A DNA stretch of 64,000 bases, taken from the NCBI GenBank assembly GCA_028819575.1, contig JAPPLB010000123.1:1-64000 (forward strand), read 5' to 3'. A model generated the notes under the pieces. The model had not been told where the DNA came from. It made no database searches and saw nothing but the letters and a program-made list of their open reading frames with translations. The position numbers and the translations under genes were made by a program. The stretch comes from Bryobacterales bacterium. Its GTDB lineage: Bacteria > Acidobacteriota > Terriglobia > Bryobacterales > UBA6623. This document shows, piece after piece, positions 37,211-46,472 of this stretch (position 1 is its first letter; every line of letters begins with the position of its first letter).

Positions 37211-38863
37211 TTGCCGGTCTTGAACCAGAACCTGGGAATTCCCCCGACGGAAGAGACCGCGCGGTCCTACCAGGACATGCCCCGTCCTCGGAGAGGAGAA
37301 CGGCCTGCCGCCTATGCCGACCACATCGGCGAATGGTATGCCGCGCGGAGGTCCAATCGGCAACGCAAGGACCACGGCCTCTTCCTCACGCCGGTGCCCG
37401 CTGCCGATTTCATGGCTAAGCGGATCACGGCAGAGGCGCGAAAGGTCAGGGTGCTCGATCCCGCCGCGGGCACCGGCATCCTCTGCTGCGCGGCCGTGGA
37501 GGCGCTCGCCTCCCGCCAGACGAAGCCGGACTCCATTGAACTGGTCGCCTACGAGATCGACGGCGACCTGATCGCTCCGCTGCGGGCTGTCCTCGACCAT
37601 CTCTCCGACTGGTGCCGTGGGCACCATCGGGTGACGGTGGACATTCATATCGAAGCTGCCGACTTCATCATGGCGAACGCCGAGGCTTTACGTCCATACG
37701 GGCTTTTCCCCTCGCAGTCGGAAGTGGAAAGCTTCGACGTCATCATCGCCAACCCACCCTATTTCAAGATCGGCAAGGACGATCCACGCGCGGTGGCCGT
37801 GTCCCAGGTAGTCCACGGCCAGCCGAACATCTACGCGCTCTTCATGACAGTCGGCGCCGCATTACTGCGACAGAGCGCAGATTTCGTATTCATCACCCCG
37901 CGCAGCTTCGCGTCGGGTCCGTACTTCCGGCGGTTCCGGACCGTGTTCTTCGACATGATCCGGCCGACCGGAATCCACTTGTTCGGCTCGAGGCGCGATG
38001 CGTTCCGCCGGGACGCTGTGCTGCAAGAGAATGTCATCGTCTCCGGCGTCCGCCAGAACGGCTGGCACGAGAACGGCGCCGCTACGCCTCTCGCAATATC
38101 GTCAAGCCTCGGAGTCGACGATATCGACGAGTCGGAAGCCCGTGAGGTTTCAGCAGGGGCGGTGCTCGACTTCGACTCTGTGGACAAGGTCCTCAGGCTA
38201 CCGGTCTGCGACGACGACGAGGAGGCATTGGCACTGGTGGACTCGTGGCCCGGCAACCTGCGCGACCTGGGCTTGAGCATATCGACTGGGCCCGTAGTGC
38301 CGTTTCGAGCGACGGAACTCGTTGCCAGGGAAGGCAAGGTCCCCGTGAGCCATGTGCCGCTGTTGTGGATGAACCACGTGCTCGCCATGCGAGCCACTTG
38401 GCCGCTGGACCGGCACAAGCCCGAATACATCGCCCGCGCCGGCGCCGAGGCGCTTCTCGTGCCCAACAGGAACTATGTTCTCATACGCCGCTTCAGCGCT
38501 AAGGAGGAGCCGCGCCGGCTGACGGCCGCTCCTTACATCGCCACCGACTTCGCGATCCCAGAGATCGGATTGGAGAACCACCTCAACTACATTCACCGGC
38601 CCGGCGACACGCTCTCGGAGGACGAGGCCTGGGGTCTGGCGGCACTCTACAACAGCCGTCTCCTCGACACCTGGTTCCGGGCGGTCAACGGCAACACTCA
38701 AGTGAGCGCCACCGAACTGCGCGCCATGCCGCTCCCCCCCCGCGAGACGATCGTTGCGCTCGGCGGGCGGACGAAGCGTCTAGCAGACCCGATGGCGGGA
38801 CTGGATACGCTAGTCGCCGACATTGTAGGCTCTCTGCCGTTGAAGGAGGCGGCCGTTGGCTGA
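37211..38863 (+). CDS. Adenine-specific DNA methyltransferase of a BsuBI/PstI-type system
   Basis: 550 residues from TTG 37211 (AAGGAGG lies just upstream); ATG 37277 is the alternative. It is an N6-adenine methyltransferase of the Eco57I/TaqI kind: SAM motif I VLDPAAGTGILCCAA at about residues 78-92, and catalytic motif IV IIANPPYFK. HGQPNIYALFMTVGAAL and FVFITPRSFASGPYFRRF follow, as in M.BsuBI/M.PstI relatives. The C-terminal half is probably the target recognition region. It overlaps the restriction enzyme gene by 8 bases. Self-protection is its expected job. Confidence 0.92.
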   Translation: MPVLNQNLGIPPTEETARSYQDMPRPRRGERPAAYADHIGEWYAARRSNRQRKDHGLFLTPVPAADFMAKRITAEARKVRVLDPAAGTGILCCAAVEALASRQTKPDSIELVAYEIDGDLIAPLRAVLDHLSDWCRGHHRVTVDIHIEAADFIMANAEALRPYGLFPSQSEVESFDVIIANPPYFKIGKDDPRAVAVSQVVHGQPNIYALFMTVGAALLRQSADFVFITPRSFASGPYFRRFRTVFFDMIRPTGIHLFGSRRDAFRRDAVLQENVIVSGVRQNGWHENGAATPLAISSSLGVDDIDESEAREVSAGAVLDFDSVDKVLRLPVCDDDEEALALVDSWPGNLRDLGLSISTGPVVPFRATELVAREGKVPVSHVPLLWMNHVLAMRATWPLDRHKPEYIARAGAEALLVPNRNYVLIRRFSAKEEPRRLTAAPYIATDFAIPEIGLENHLNYIHRPGDTLSEDEAWGLAALYNSRLLDTWFRAVNGNTQVSATELRAMPLPPRETIVALGGRTKRLADPMAGLDTLVADIVGSLPLKEAAVG

Positions 38864-39803
38864 CGTCGAAGAAGCGCAGCAGATCCTCGCAGCCTTAGGC
38901 ATGCCGCTGGCCCAGCACAACCAGATGGCAGGCATGACGCTCATCGCGCTCTGCGGACTGACGCCCGATGCGGCTTGGTCGACTGCTGAGCGGCGGCGCT
39001 GCACTGTCACCAAGGGCATCATGGACTATCTCAAGAAGCATTACGGAACGGAGTATGCGCCGAACACACGCGAGACCTTTCGGCGTCAGGTGCTGCACCA
39101 GTTCGTCCAGGCCGGCGTTGCCGATTACAACCCGTTCGAGCCCGACCTTCCGACGAACAGCCCAAAGGCCCATTACGCCGTCACGGACCCGGTCTTGGAG
39201 GTCGTTCGGCGATATGGAACCAAGGACTGGGAATCCGCCGTCGGCCGCTTCCGCCGCGACCAGGGCGCACTCATCGAGCGCTACGCGCGTGAGCGGAGTC
39301 GGAGCCTGATTCCAGTCCGACTGCCTGACGGGCGGGAACTACGCCTCTCGCCCGGCCGGCACAATTACGTACAGCGGGCCATCGTGGAGGAGTTTGCACC
39401 TCGCTTCGCTCCCGGATCGCACTTGCTCTACCTGGGTGACACGGCGAAGAAGGACCTGTTCGTCGACAGGGAGCGCCTTGCCGAGCTGGGCATTCCTATC
39501 ACTGATCACGACAAGCTACCCGACGTGGTGCTCTATGACGCCAAACGCGAGTGGCTGTTTCTCGTTGAGGCGGTGACATCCCACGGCCCGGTCTCTCCCA
39601 CCCGGATAGTCGATCTGGAAGCCATGCTTGCCGGTTGCCCTGCTGGAACCGTCTACGTCAGCGCGTTTCCGGATTTCGGAGAGTTCCGCAAGCACATGAG
39701 AAACATCGCCTGGGAGACGGAGGTATGGCTCTGCGATACGCCGGACCACATGATCCACTACGACGGCGAGCGGTTCCTCGGCCCCAGACCACGGGATGAA
39801 TAA
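38856..39803 (+). CDS. BsuBI/PstI family restriction endonuclease
   Basis: 315 residues from TTG 38856, with AAGGAGG seven bases upstream; the start lies inside the methyltransferase gene. Family motifs: GLTPDAAWSTA, TKGIMDYLKKHYGTEYAPNT, ETFRRQVLHQFVQAGVADY and the catalytic region LPDVVLYDAKREWLFLVEAV followed by TSHGPVSPTRI. Family members cut CTGCAG; that specificity is known for BsuBI and PstI but is only a guess here. Frame and motifs look intact, so the system may be active. Confidence 0.93.
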   Translation: MADVEEAQQILAALGMPLAQHNQMAGMTLIALCGLTPDAAWSTAERRRCTVTKGIMDYLKKHYGTEYAPNTRETFRRQVLHQFVQAGVADYNPFEPDLPTNSPKAHYAVTDPVLEVVRRYGTKDWESAVGRFRRDQGALIERYARERSRSLIPVRLPDGRELRLSPGRHNYVQRAIVEEFAPRFAPGSHLLYLGDTAKKDLFVDRERLAELGIPITDHDKLPDVVLYDAKREWLFLVEAVTSHGPVSPTRIVDLEAMLAGCPAGTVYVSAFPDFGEFRKHMRNIAWETEVWLCDTPDHMIHYDGERFLGPRPRDE

Positions 39804-39941
39804 TATTGCGTGATGCGCTACTTCTGCTGCGAAGGACGATGATCAATCGCTCCTCCACGAAGACTTCCTGGCTCAACCGGGCGATGGCCGGCTGACGACG
39901 CTCCGAAAGTTCGTGTCCCAACCACAAAATCCTCTCACCTA

Positions 39942-39955
39942 ATGGCAAATGCCAT
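39942..39955. terminator. Palindrome in the convergent gap after the restriction enzyme gene
   Basis: ATGGCA-AA-TGCCAT is a perfect 14-base palindrome in the 254-base gap between the restriction enzyme gene and the minus-strand PQQ dehydrogenase. It is not followed by a T-run, and its function as a transcription end is unproven. The rest of the gap holds no supported gene. Confidence 0.3.
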
Positions 39956-40057
39956 GGGGGACAGAGCCGAAACAAGGCGCTATCGGGCGCAGCTATTCGG
40001 GTTCCCGGTCGATCGTCTGCTCACCATCCGCCTTCTACCGTGAAGGCAGTCAAGAGG

Positions 40058-42202
40058 CTAGAGCGAGTCGCGGGAGAGAAGAAAGGCATGGACCTGCCAG
40101 ATTTCGTTCCGCGAAAGGATTTCGGCGAACGGGGCCATGGCTGTGCCGGGCCGCCCTTTTGTCACCGTATCGACAAACTGCGCCGGGCTGAGCCCGGTCC
40201 TGAAAAGGCTCGGCCCCGCCGCCCCGCCGCCGGATCGATGACAACCTGCGCAGCGTCCGCGGTAGATCCGTTCACCGGCAGCGACCGCCTCCGCCCGGCC
40301 CAGAACCGGGTTTCGCAGCTCAGCCTGGACGGGCGATGGGGAAGGCGGACCCGCTCCGGTCTTGATCGGCTCGCCGCCTTCGGTCGGCGCAAAACCGTAA
40401 CCCGGCAAGACCCGGCCGCCGAGGGTGTGCCCCGGCTGCCCCACACGGGGCAGGCCTCCTTCTAGAAGCGTCAGGTTCGTCCCGGGAGCTACTCGCGCCG
40501 GGCCGCCGCCATCCAGCGCAAAGACCCAGAGATTACCGGCCTTCGGCTCGGTGTAGTAGAACGTCATGTCGCCGCCGATACCGCCGGACGGCACCGCGAG
40601 ATACTGGATCCCGTCGAGTTCGTAGGTGATCGGGCTGCCGATGATCCCCGAGCCGGTCTGGAACTTCCACAACTCCGCGCCGGTGCGGGCATCGAACGCC
40701 ATGAAATAGCCGCGCATATCGCCCGTAAACACGAGTCCGCTTGACGTCGCGACGGCGCCCGCCCAGAAGGGCGCGGGGCTCACGGCGCGCCACACCACCT
40801 TGCGGTTCACCACGTCATAAGCGACGAAGTTACCGGGGTGGTCGCTGGTCAGGTACTGCTGATAGTCAGCACCGAGATACCACTCGCCCCTGGTCGGTGG
40901 CTCGAAAGTGTCCTCGGCCCAAAACTTGTATCCCATCGCCCACTGATTCGACATGAAGTACAGCGTTTCGAGTTGCGGGTTGTAGGCGAGCGGCTGCCAG
41001 TCGATCGCCCCTTCGAGGCTGGGAATGATCGGGCCCACTTCCGGCCCGCCCGACTCGGCGATCATGTCCGGGTTTACCTTCGGGCGGCCGGTCACGGGAT
41101 CGAGTCCGAAGGCCCAGTTGATGCCCGGCACAATCGGATCGCCGTAGATGAACTTGCCGTTCGTGCGGTCCAGCGCGTAGAAGAAACCGTTCTTGTCGTG
41201 GTGGAAGAGGGCTTTGACCGAGCCGTCGGAACCAAGGTCGACGTCCGCCAGCAACGGCGTGCTGACGGCGTCGTAATCCCAACAATCCCAAGGGGTGTAC
41301 TGAAAGCCCCACTCGATGCCGCCGCTATCGGCATTGATGGCAATGGTGGCCGCCGTCCATTGGTTGTCGCCCTTGCGGACGTGGCAATTCCAGGGAGCGG
41401 CGTTGCCGGTATTCCAATAGACGAGGTTCAGGTCCGGGTCGTAGACGCCGGTGGTCCAGGTCGAGCCGCCGCCGTGCTTCCAGGTGTCGCCGGGCCAGGT
41501 GTCGTTGCCCGGCTCGCCGGGACCTGGAATCGTGTATGCCGTCCAACGCGGCTCGCCGGTCTTCGCGTCGAAGGCCTTGACAAAGCCGCGAATGCCGAAC
41601 TCGCCTCCGGCCACACCGGTGAGCACCATATCCTTGACGACCAAGGGGGCGCCGGTAATGCTGTAGCCCTGCTCCCAATCGATGACCTCGACTTCCCACA
41701 CCACATCGCCAGTGCGCATGTCGAGCGCGACCAGCCGGGCATCCATCGTCCCGACGTAGACCAGATCGCCCCAGATCGCCACGCCGCGGTTGATCGAGCC
41801 GCAGCAGTAAACGCGCTCCGTCTCGTCGGAAAGCTCGGGATCGTAGCCCCACTTCCTTGCTCCGGTTCGCGCGTCGATGGCGAAGACGCGAGACCCATCG
41901 GCCGAAACGTAGAGCACCCCGTTGTGAATCAGCGGCGTTGCCTCCAAGCCGCGGTTTTCACCACCGGTCGCGAACACCCACACCGGATGCAGCCGGTCCA
42001 CGTTGGCTGGCGAAATCTGATCGAGCTCAACGTAGCGGTGGCCGTAGTAGTCCCGGCCATACATCAACCACGATGAGTTGTCGCCGGCGGCCTTCCTGAG
42101 CTGCTCGTAGGTGACGGGTTGGGGCTGAGCCGTCACCCGCGGCAAGATCGCTGCGAACCCGAGGGCCGCCGCAAACAAGACAACAAGCCTTGAAGAGCGC
42201 AT
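40058..42202 (-). CDS. PQQ-dependent alcohol dehydrogenase with fused cytochrome c domain
   Basis: 714 residues from the ATG at 42202 (MRSSRLVVLFAAALGFAAIL, signal peptide). An eight-bladed PQQ propeller: NSSWLMYGRDYYGHRYVEL, the vicinal Cys pair in ERVYCCGSINRGVAIWGD, WTAYTIPGPGEPGNDTW, and CWDYDAVSTPLLADVDLG. A C-terminal c-type haem domain has CAGCHRSGGGAAGPSL. This is the type II quinohaemoprotein ADH layout: periplasmic oxidation of an alcohol with electrons passed through the haem. The alcohol used is not known. It converges with the restriction enzyme gene. Confidence 0.93.
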   Translation of the reverse strand: MRSSRLVVLFAAALGFAAILPRVTAQPQPVTYEQLRKAAGDNSSWLMYGRDYYGHRYVELDQISPANVDRLHPVWVFATGGENRGLEATPLIHNGVLYVSADGSRVFAIDARTGARKWGYDPELSDETERVYCCGSINRGVAIWGDLVYVGTMDARLVALDMRTGDVVWEVEVIDWEQGYSITGAPLVVKDMVLTGVAGGEFGIRGFVKAFDAKTGEPRWTAYTIPGPGEPGNDTWPGDTWKHGGGSTWTTGVYDPDLNLVYWNTGNAAPWNCHVRKGDNQWTAATIAINADSGGIEWGFQYTPWDCWDYDAVSTPLLADVDLGSDGSVKALFHHDKNGFFYALDRTNGKFIYGDPIVPGINWAFGLDPVTGRPKVNPDMIAESGGPEVGPIIPSLEGAIDWQPLAYNPQLETLYFMSNQWAMGYKFWAEDTFEPPTRGEWYLGADYQQYLTSDHPGNFVAYDVVNRKVVWRAVSPAPFWAGAVATSSGLVFTGDMRGYFMAFDARTGAELWKFQTGSGIIGSPITYELDGIQYLAVPSGGIGGDMTFYYTEPKAGNLWVFALDGGGPARVAPGTNLTLLEGGLPRVGQPGHTLGGRVLPGYGFAPTEGGEPIKTGAGPPSPSPVQAELRNPVLGRAEAVAAGERIYRGRCAGCHRSGGGAAGPSLFRTGLSPAQFVDTVTKGRPGTAMAPFAEILSRNEIWQVHAFLLSRDSL

Positions 42203-42358
42203 TCGACCGAGCAAGAGACAACCCCCGCCGGCACGGGGGAACCAGAGATTATCCCAGGAAGGAACTAGGAGCCGCCATTCCACACCTTATCCGCCGACCG
42301 TTCGGGCCGGCGAGTTCTTCTTTCCGCACTTTCCTTGCTTGTCACGAAGCGGGCCGTC

Positions 42359-42387
42359 TTGATTCCCGTGTGATGTTGGCGTAGTAT
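42359..42387 (+). promoter_or_regulatory. Sigma70-like promoter of the TPR protein gene
   Basis: TTGATT (42359-42364) and TAGTAT (42382-42387) are separated by 17 bases, a good fit to a vegetative promoter. The ATG of the TPR gene is 33 bases further on and has AAGGGAGA as ribosome site. It is the best promoter-like pair I found in the window. Confidence 0.6.
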
Positions 42388-42419
42388 GCTTGAGTATCCA
42401 CGAGCCAAGGGAGAACACG

Positions 42420-43577
42420 ATGAAACGACTACCGGCCGCGCTTACGATTTTTCTCATGACTTGCGCCTTGGCGTTCGCTCAGGTCGAAGACATTCGCAAC
42501 CCTTCGATCAATACGGAGACCGAACAAGGCTCCTTGATTTCGCAGGCCGGCACGGCCGAGGACGACGCCACGAGAATGCAGCTCCTCGAGACTTTCGTCG
42601 AGAGATACGGTGACCACGACGCCATCAACTACGTTTACCTGCAACTCCAGGGACTCCATCTCGCCGCCGGCAATTTCGACAAGGTCATCTCTTACGGAGA
42701 GAAGCTGATCGAGGCCGTCCCGGAGGATGTCGAAATTCGTCAGAACCTGACCAAGGGCTACGAGGGCAAGCAGGATTTCGACAACCTGCTTCCGCATCTA
42801 CTCGCAACCAGGCCTTACGCCGAGAAAGACACTCAGCTTCCCGAACCGGAATACGAGGACGAAGTCGAAGCCTGGCAGGCTCAGATCGATTACGCCAAGG
42901 GCGTCCTGCAATACATCGAATACTCGTTGTACGCCTCGCTGTTCAAGATCACCGATCCCGCGAAAAAGATCGAGTACATGGACGCACTCAGGGAACTCTA
43001 TCCCGAGGGGCAGTATGCGGGCGTACTGGACGACTATTATGTTCAGTCGTACCAGCAGTTGGGCGACGTCGCGAAGATGCTGGCCGCCATGGAAGCGGCC
43101 GTCCAGAAGAACCCGGGAAACGAAAACTACCTGTTCACACTGGCCGAGAGTTCCGTCCGCCAAGCGCAATATGACAAAGCGAAGGGCTACGCCGAGCAAC
43201 TCATTCAAGTGATGAACCAAAAAGCCAAGCCCGAAAACCAAACCGAAGAAGAGTGGACCAAGAACAAAGAGCTATTCACCGCCTACGGCAACTACATGCT
43301 GGGTAAGCTGACCGTCCTGCAGGCCGGCAACGCCGCGCAAGGCTATCGGGACGGCCGCAAGCAATTGCTCACGACGGTCGGCCCCATCCAGGAAAGGGGC
43401 GGAGAGCACTACGGCATCCTGGCCTACATGCTCGGCATCTGCTACGTGAAGCTCGACATCGCCGGCGACAACATCGGGCAGGCCACGAAGTGGATGGGCA
43501 TCGCCGCCCAGGAACCCAACCCCTACCAGGGAGAAGCCCAGAATACTCTGGCCGCCATTCGCGCGGCCACCGAGTAA
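42420..43577 (+). CDS. Exported TPR-like protein of unknown function
   Basis: 385 residues from the ATG at 42420, with a signal peptide (MKRLPAALTIFLMTCALAFA). The rest is helical and TPR-like: YVYLQLQGLHLAAGNFDKVI, YVQSYQQLGDVAKMLAAMEA, LFTLAESSVRQAQYDKAKGY, and the final GDNIGQATKWMGIAAQEPN. No enzyme motif is seen. It may be a periplasmic scaffold. A clear promoter and ribosome site precede it, so it is probably a single-gene unit. It converges with lon across an array of repeat elements. Confidence 0.88.
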   Translation: MKRLPAALTIFLMTCALAFAQVEDIRNPSINTETEQGSLISQAGTAEDDATRMQLLETFVERYGDHDAINYVYLQLQGLHLAAGNFDKVISYGEKLIEAVPEDVEIRQNLTKGYEGKQDFDNLLPHLLATRPYAEKDTQLPEPEYEDEVEAWQAQIDYAKGVLQYIEYSLYASLFKITDPAKKIEYMDALRELYPEGQYAGVLDDYYVQSYQQLGDVAKMLAAMEAAVQKNPGNENYLFTLAESSVRQAQYDKAKGYAEQLIQVMNQKAKPENQTEEEWTKNKELFTAYGNYMLGKLTVLQAGNAAQGYRDGRKQLLTTVGPIQERGGEHYGILAYMLGICYVKLDIAGDNIGQATKWMGIAAQEPNPYQGEAQNTLAAIRAATE

Positions 43578-43959
43578 GTAACGGAACCATCTGCTGCACC
43601 GGCAGAGGCAGCACGTGGTGAGCAAGGCAGGTCAGGAGGGCGACAATCCCAGCCCGCTTTTCTCAGCTCCGGCGGCACAGAAGCGTACCGCGCACATGGT
43701 GAGACATTCAGGTCCAAGCCTGCCTTTCTCCCCACCCGACGGCCGCAATACGCGATAACAAGGCCGTGATTCGTGACCCAAAAACCTGGGCAGGCGGTAC
43801 GACCGTTGCTCCAGGGTGGCTTGCATTGAGGCCGAGGCTCGTGCAAGGCCGTGTTTCGTGAAATACCTTAAAGGCCACGTTGCTTGCGCCAAGCGGCTCG
43901 CGCCTCGTCCTGACGGGCCTCTCACCCACTTTGCCTCGCCACGTGGTGAGACATGCAGG
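43578..43959. repeat. Tandem array of inverted-repeat elements between TPR gene and lon
   Basis: 382 bases without a gene. Three right-end sequences occur in series: GGTGAGCAAGGCAGG (from 43616), GGTGAGACATTCAGG (43698-43712) and GGTGAGACATGCAGG (43945-43959). Two left ends precede the last two: CCCGCTTTTCTCAGC (43653-43667) and CCTGCCTTTCTCCCC (43719-43733). Copy G is about 60 bp (43653-43712), copy E about 241 bp. The whole gap is thus made of family members. Confidence 0.75.
43719..43959 (-). repeat. Dispersed inverted-repeat element, copy E (241 bp)
   Basis: Left end CCTGCCTTTCTCCCC, right end GGTGAGACATGCAGG. The interior runs in the same orientation as copy D: CCCGACGGCCGC, ACGCGATAACAAGGCC, then GCCAAGCGGCTCGCGCCTCG, TCCTGACGGGCCTCTCAC and CCACGTGGTGAG. 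It carries about 60 extra bases in the middle with two similar units (GGCCGTGATTCGTGACC and GGCCGTGTTTCGTGAAA). The right flank TCA (43960-43962) is the stop codon of lon. Confidence 0.82.
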
Positions 43960-46455
43960 TCAGGCGCTCGCCACTGGGCTGACGGTGTGAGATCGCGCGG
44001 GGCGTCTGCGCGTCTTGGGGGCGGTCTTGCCGGCGTCCTTGGGCGGTTCAAGAACCAGCGAGATCACCTGATCCACGGTCTCGACGTACTTGATCTCGAG
44101 ATCACCGAGCTGCTCGCTCTTGAGGTCCTCTTTTACCTGAACTTCATTCTCGGCCGGCAGGATGACTGTCTTGACGCCGGCGCGCCGAGCCGCCAGCACT
44201 TTCTCCTTGATGCCGCCGACGGGGAGGACCAGACCGCTGAGGGTCGTTTCGCCGGTCATTGCCAACTCCTTGTTGACGCAACGACCGGTAATGAGTGAGA
44301 CCAGCGCCGTCACGGCCGTAATGCCTGCCGAGGGGCCGTCCTTCGGGATCGCGCCGGCCGGGACATGCAGATGCAAGTCGTGCTCCTTGAAATGGGCCGG
44401 CGGTATGTCCAGTTGCTTGGCATGGGCCCGCACCCAACTCAGCGCCGCCTGCATCGATTCCTGCATCACCTTGCCGAGGTGCCCGGTGAGCGTGAGCCCT
44501 TTGCCCGCGCCCGGCATCTGCGTTGCTTCGAGGTACAGCACGTCGCCGCCGGTGGGCGTCCACGCCAAACCGACCGATACCCCGGGGCGCCGCGTCCGTT
44601 TTGCGACTTCCGCCGCCTTGCGGTGCTTCGGGGCTCCGAGCGCCTCTTCCACTTTCTTGCGGCTCACCCGCAAGACGGAACGCTTCTTCGGTTTTACGGA
44701 CTTCCTCTCGTCGGCTTGCTGCTCCGCCAGTGACTTGTCATGCGCAATGCGCCGCGCGCGTTTGCGGCAGACGGTCCCAATCTCCCGCTCCAGGTTCCGC
44801 ACGCCGGCTTCGCGCGTGTAGCGGCGAATGATGTGCGACACCGCGTCCTCGCTGAAGCGAATATCAGACGCCCTCAGGCCGTTCTCGGAGATCTGCCGAG
44901 GTATCAGATACTGGAAGGCGATCTGTATCTTCTCGGATTCGGTGTACCCCTGAAGCCGGAGCACTTCCATCCGGTCGCGCAGGGCATCGGGCACGGGGTC
45001 CATCACGTTGGCCGTCGTTACGAACAGGACTTTCGACAAATCAAAAGGCACGTCGAGGTAGTTGTCCCGGAAGGCGCTGTTCTGCTCCGGGTCGAGCACT
45101 TCCAGCAGCGCCGCTGACGGATCGCCCCGGAAGTCGCGGCCCAGCTTGTCGATCTCATCCAGCATGAAGACCGGGTCTCTCGTGCCCGCCCGTCGCAAGC
45201 TCTGGATAATCTGTCCGGGCAACGCTCCGATGTAGGTCCGGCGATGGCCGCGGACTTCCGCCTCGTCGTGAACGCCGCCGAGAGAAAGCCGCACAAATTC
45301 ACGGCCAAGCGCGCGAGCAATCGATTTCCCGAGCGAAGTCTTGCCGACCCCCGGCGGCCCCACGAAGCACAGGATCGGCCCCTTGAGCGACGGCTTGAGC
45401 TGCAAGACCGCCAAATAGTCGAGGATGCGCTCCTTGACCTTCTCGAGATCGTAGTGGTCTTCGTCGAGCACCTGCTTCGCCTTGATGATGTCCACGGAGC
45501 CGTCGGACGTCTTTTCCCACGGCAGCACGACCAGCCAGTCGAGGTAGGTCCGCGTGACCGTGTAATCGGCGGCGGCGGGCGACATGCGTGAGAGCTTCTT
45601 CAACTCGCGATGCGCTTCTTTCCTGACGTCGTCGGGCATGCCGGACTCGTCGATCTTCACGCGCAACTCTTCGATTTCCGCATTTTCGTCAAACTCGCCC
45701 AGCTCCTTCTGGATGGCCTTGATCTGCTCGCGCAAATAGAACTCGCGCTGCGATTCGGAAAGCTGATCCTGCACCTGAGATTGGATCTTGCTGCGAAGCT
45801 GCAGAACCTCGCGCTCTTTCACCAGAAAGCGCATCAGGTCTTCCATGCGCTGCTTGACGTCGGTTGTCTCGAGGACACCCTGCTTCTCGGGAGACGCCAG
45901 TCCAGGCAGCGCGGCGGCCATAAAATCGGCCACGCGGCCGGGCTCCTCCAGATGGGTCACCATGGTGAGTGCGTCTTCGGAGAGCGCCGGCGACAGTTCG
46001 ACCACTTCGCTGAAGACGTGGATGGAGTTCTGGCGCAACGCCTCCATCTCGGGCGTCGTCTCTCCGCCTTCTTCCATCACCTGCTCGTAACGCACCGTGT
46101 AGTAGGGCTTTTGCGATACGAACTCCGTGACGCGAATGCGCTCCAACCCTTCGCAGAAAATCAGCAGGCTGTTGTCGGGCATCCGCACGGATTTGTGGAT
46201 CACGGCCAGGGTGCCGAGATGGTAGAGGTCGTCCGGGTCGGGCGCATCGATGCGCGGATCCCGCTGCGTCACGACGCCCAGAATCTTGTTCTCTCCGAGG
46301 GATGTCACCAGCGAGATCGAGCTCTCCCGGCCGATGTTCAAGGGCATCACGGCACGCGGGAAGAGCACCGTATCCCTCACCGGCAACAGCGCGATCTCTT
46401 CGGGAAACTCCGTCTCTGTGAACTCAACCGGTTGATCGCTCTGCGATTCCGCCAT
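43960..46455 (-). CDS. lon: ATP-dependent protease Lon
   Basis: 831 residues from the ATG at 46455 (MAESQSDQPVEF), chosen because GAAGGA precedes it; the frame is open to 46494, inside the end of pheA. The N-terminal substrate domain has EIALLPVRDTVLFPRAVMPL. AAA+ Walker A is FVGPPGVGKTSLGKSIA, followed by DEIDKLGRDFRGDP. The protease domain has the catalytic Ser in KDGPSAGITAVT and the Lys in LPVGGIKEKVLAA. It acts in the cytoplasm on misfolded and regulatory proteins. It is the last gene of the folE-der-pheA-lon operon; its TGA stop is the edge of repeat copy E. Confidence 0.97.
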   Translation of the reverse strand: MAESQSDQPVEFTETEFPEEIALLPVRDTVLFPRAVMPLNIGRESSISLVTSLGENKILGVVTQRDPRIDAPDPDDLYHLGTLAVIHKSVRMPDNSLLIFCEGLERIRVTEFVSQKPYYTVRYEQVMEEGGETTPEMEALRQNSIHVFSEVVELSPALSEDALTMVTHLEEPGRVADFMAAALPGLASPEKQGVLETTDVKQRMEDLMRFLVKEREVLQLRSKIQSQVQDQLSESQREFYLREQIKAIQKELGEFDENAEIEELRVKIDESGMPDDVRKEAHRELKKLSRMSPAAADYTVTRTYLDWLVVLPWEKTSDGSVDIIKAKQVLDEDHYDLEKVKERILDYLAVLQLKPSLKGPILCFVGPPGVGKTSLGKSIARALGREFVRLSLGGVHDEAEVRGHRRTYIGALPGQIIQSLRRAGTRDPVFMLDEIDKLGRDFRGDPSAALLEVLDPEQNSAFRDNYLDVPFDLSKVLFVTTANVMDPVPDALRDRMEVLRLQGYTESEKIQIAFQYLIPRQISENGLRASDIRFSEDAVSHIIRRYTREAGVRNLEREIGTVCRKRARRIAHDKSLAEQQADERKSVKPKKRSVLRVSRKKVEEALGAPKHRKAAEVAKRTRRPGVSVGLAWTPTGGDVLYLEATQMPGAGKGLTLTGHLGKVMQESMQAALSWVRAHAKQLDIPPAHFKEHDLHLHVPAGAIPKDGPSAGITAVTALVSLITGRCVNKELAMTGETTLSGLVLPVGGIKEKVLAARRAGVKTVILPAENEVQVKEDLKSEQLGDLEIKYVETVDQVISLVLEPPKDAGKTAPKTRRRPARSHTVSPVASA

Positions 46456-46472
46456 AGATTCCTTCACTCCGA

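Noticed and set aside
37211-38863. Type I or BREX-like system
   Set aside because: Only one methyltransferase and a PstI-type nuclease are present. No specificity subunit, translocase, pglZ or brx gene is nearby.
40838-42076. 412-codon open frame opposite the PQQ dehydrogenase
   Set aside because: Shadow frame; the minus-strand gene has clear PQQ and haem motifs.
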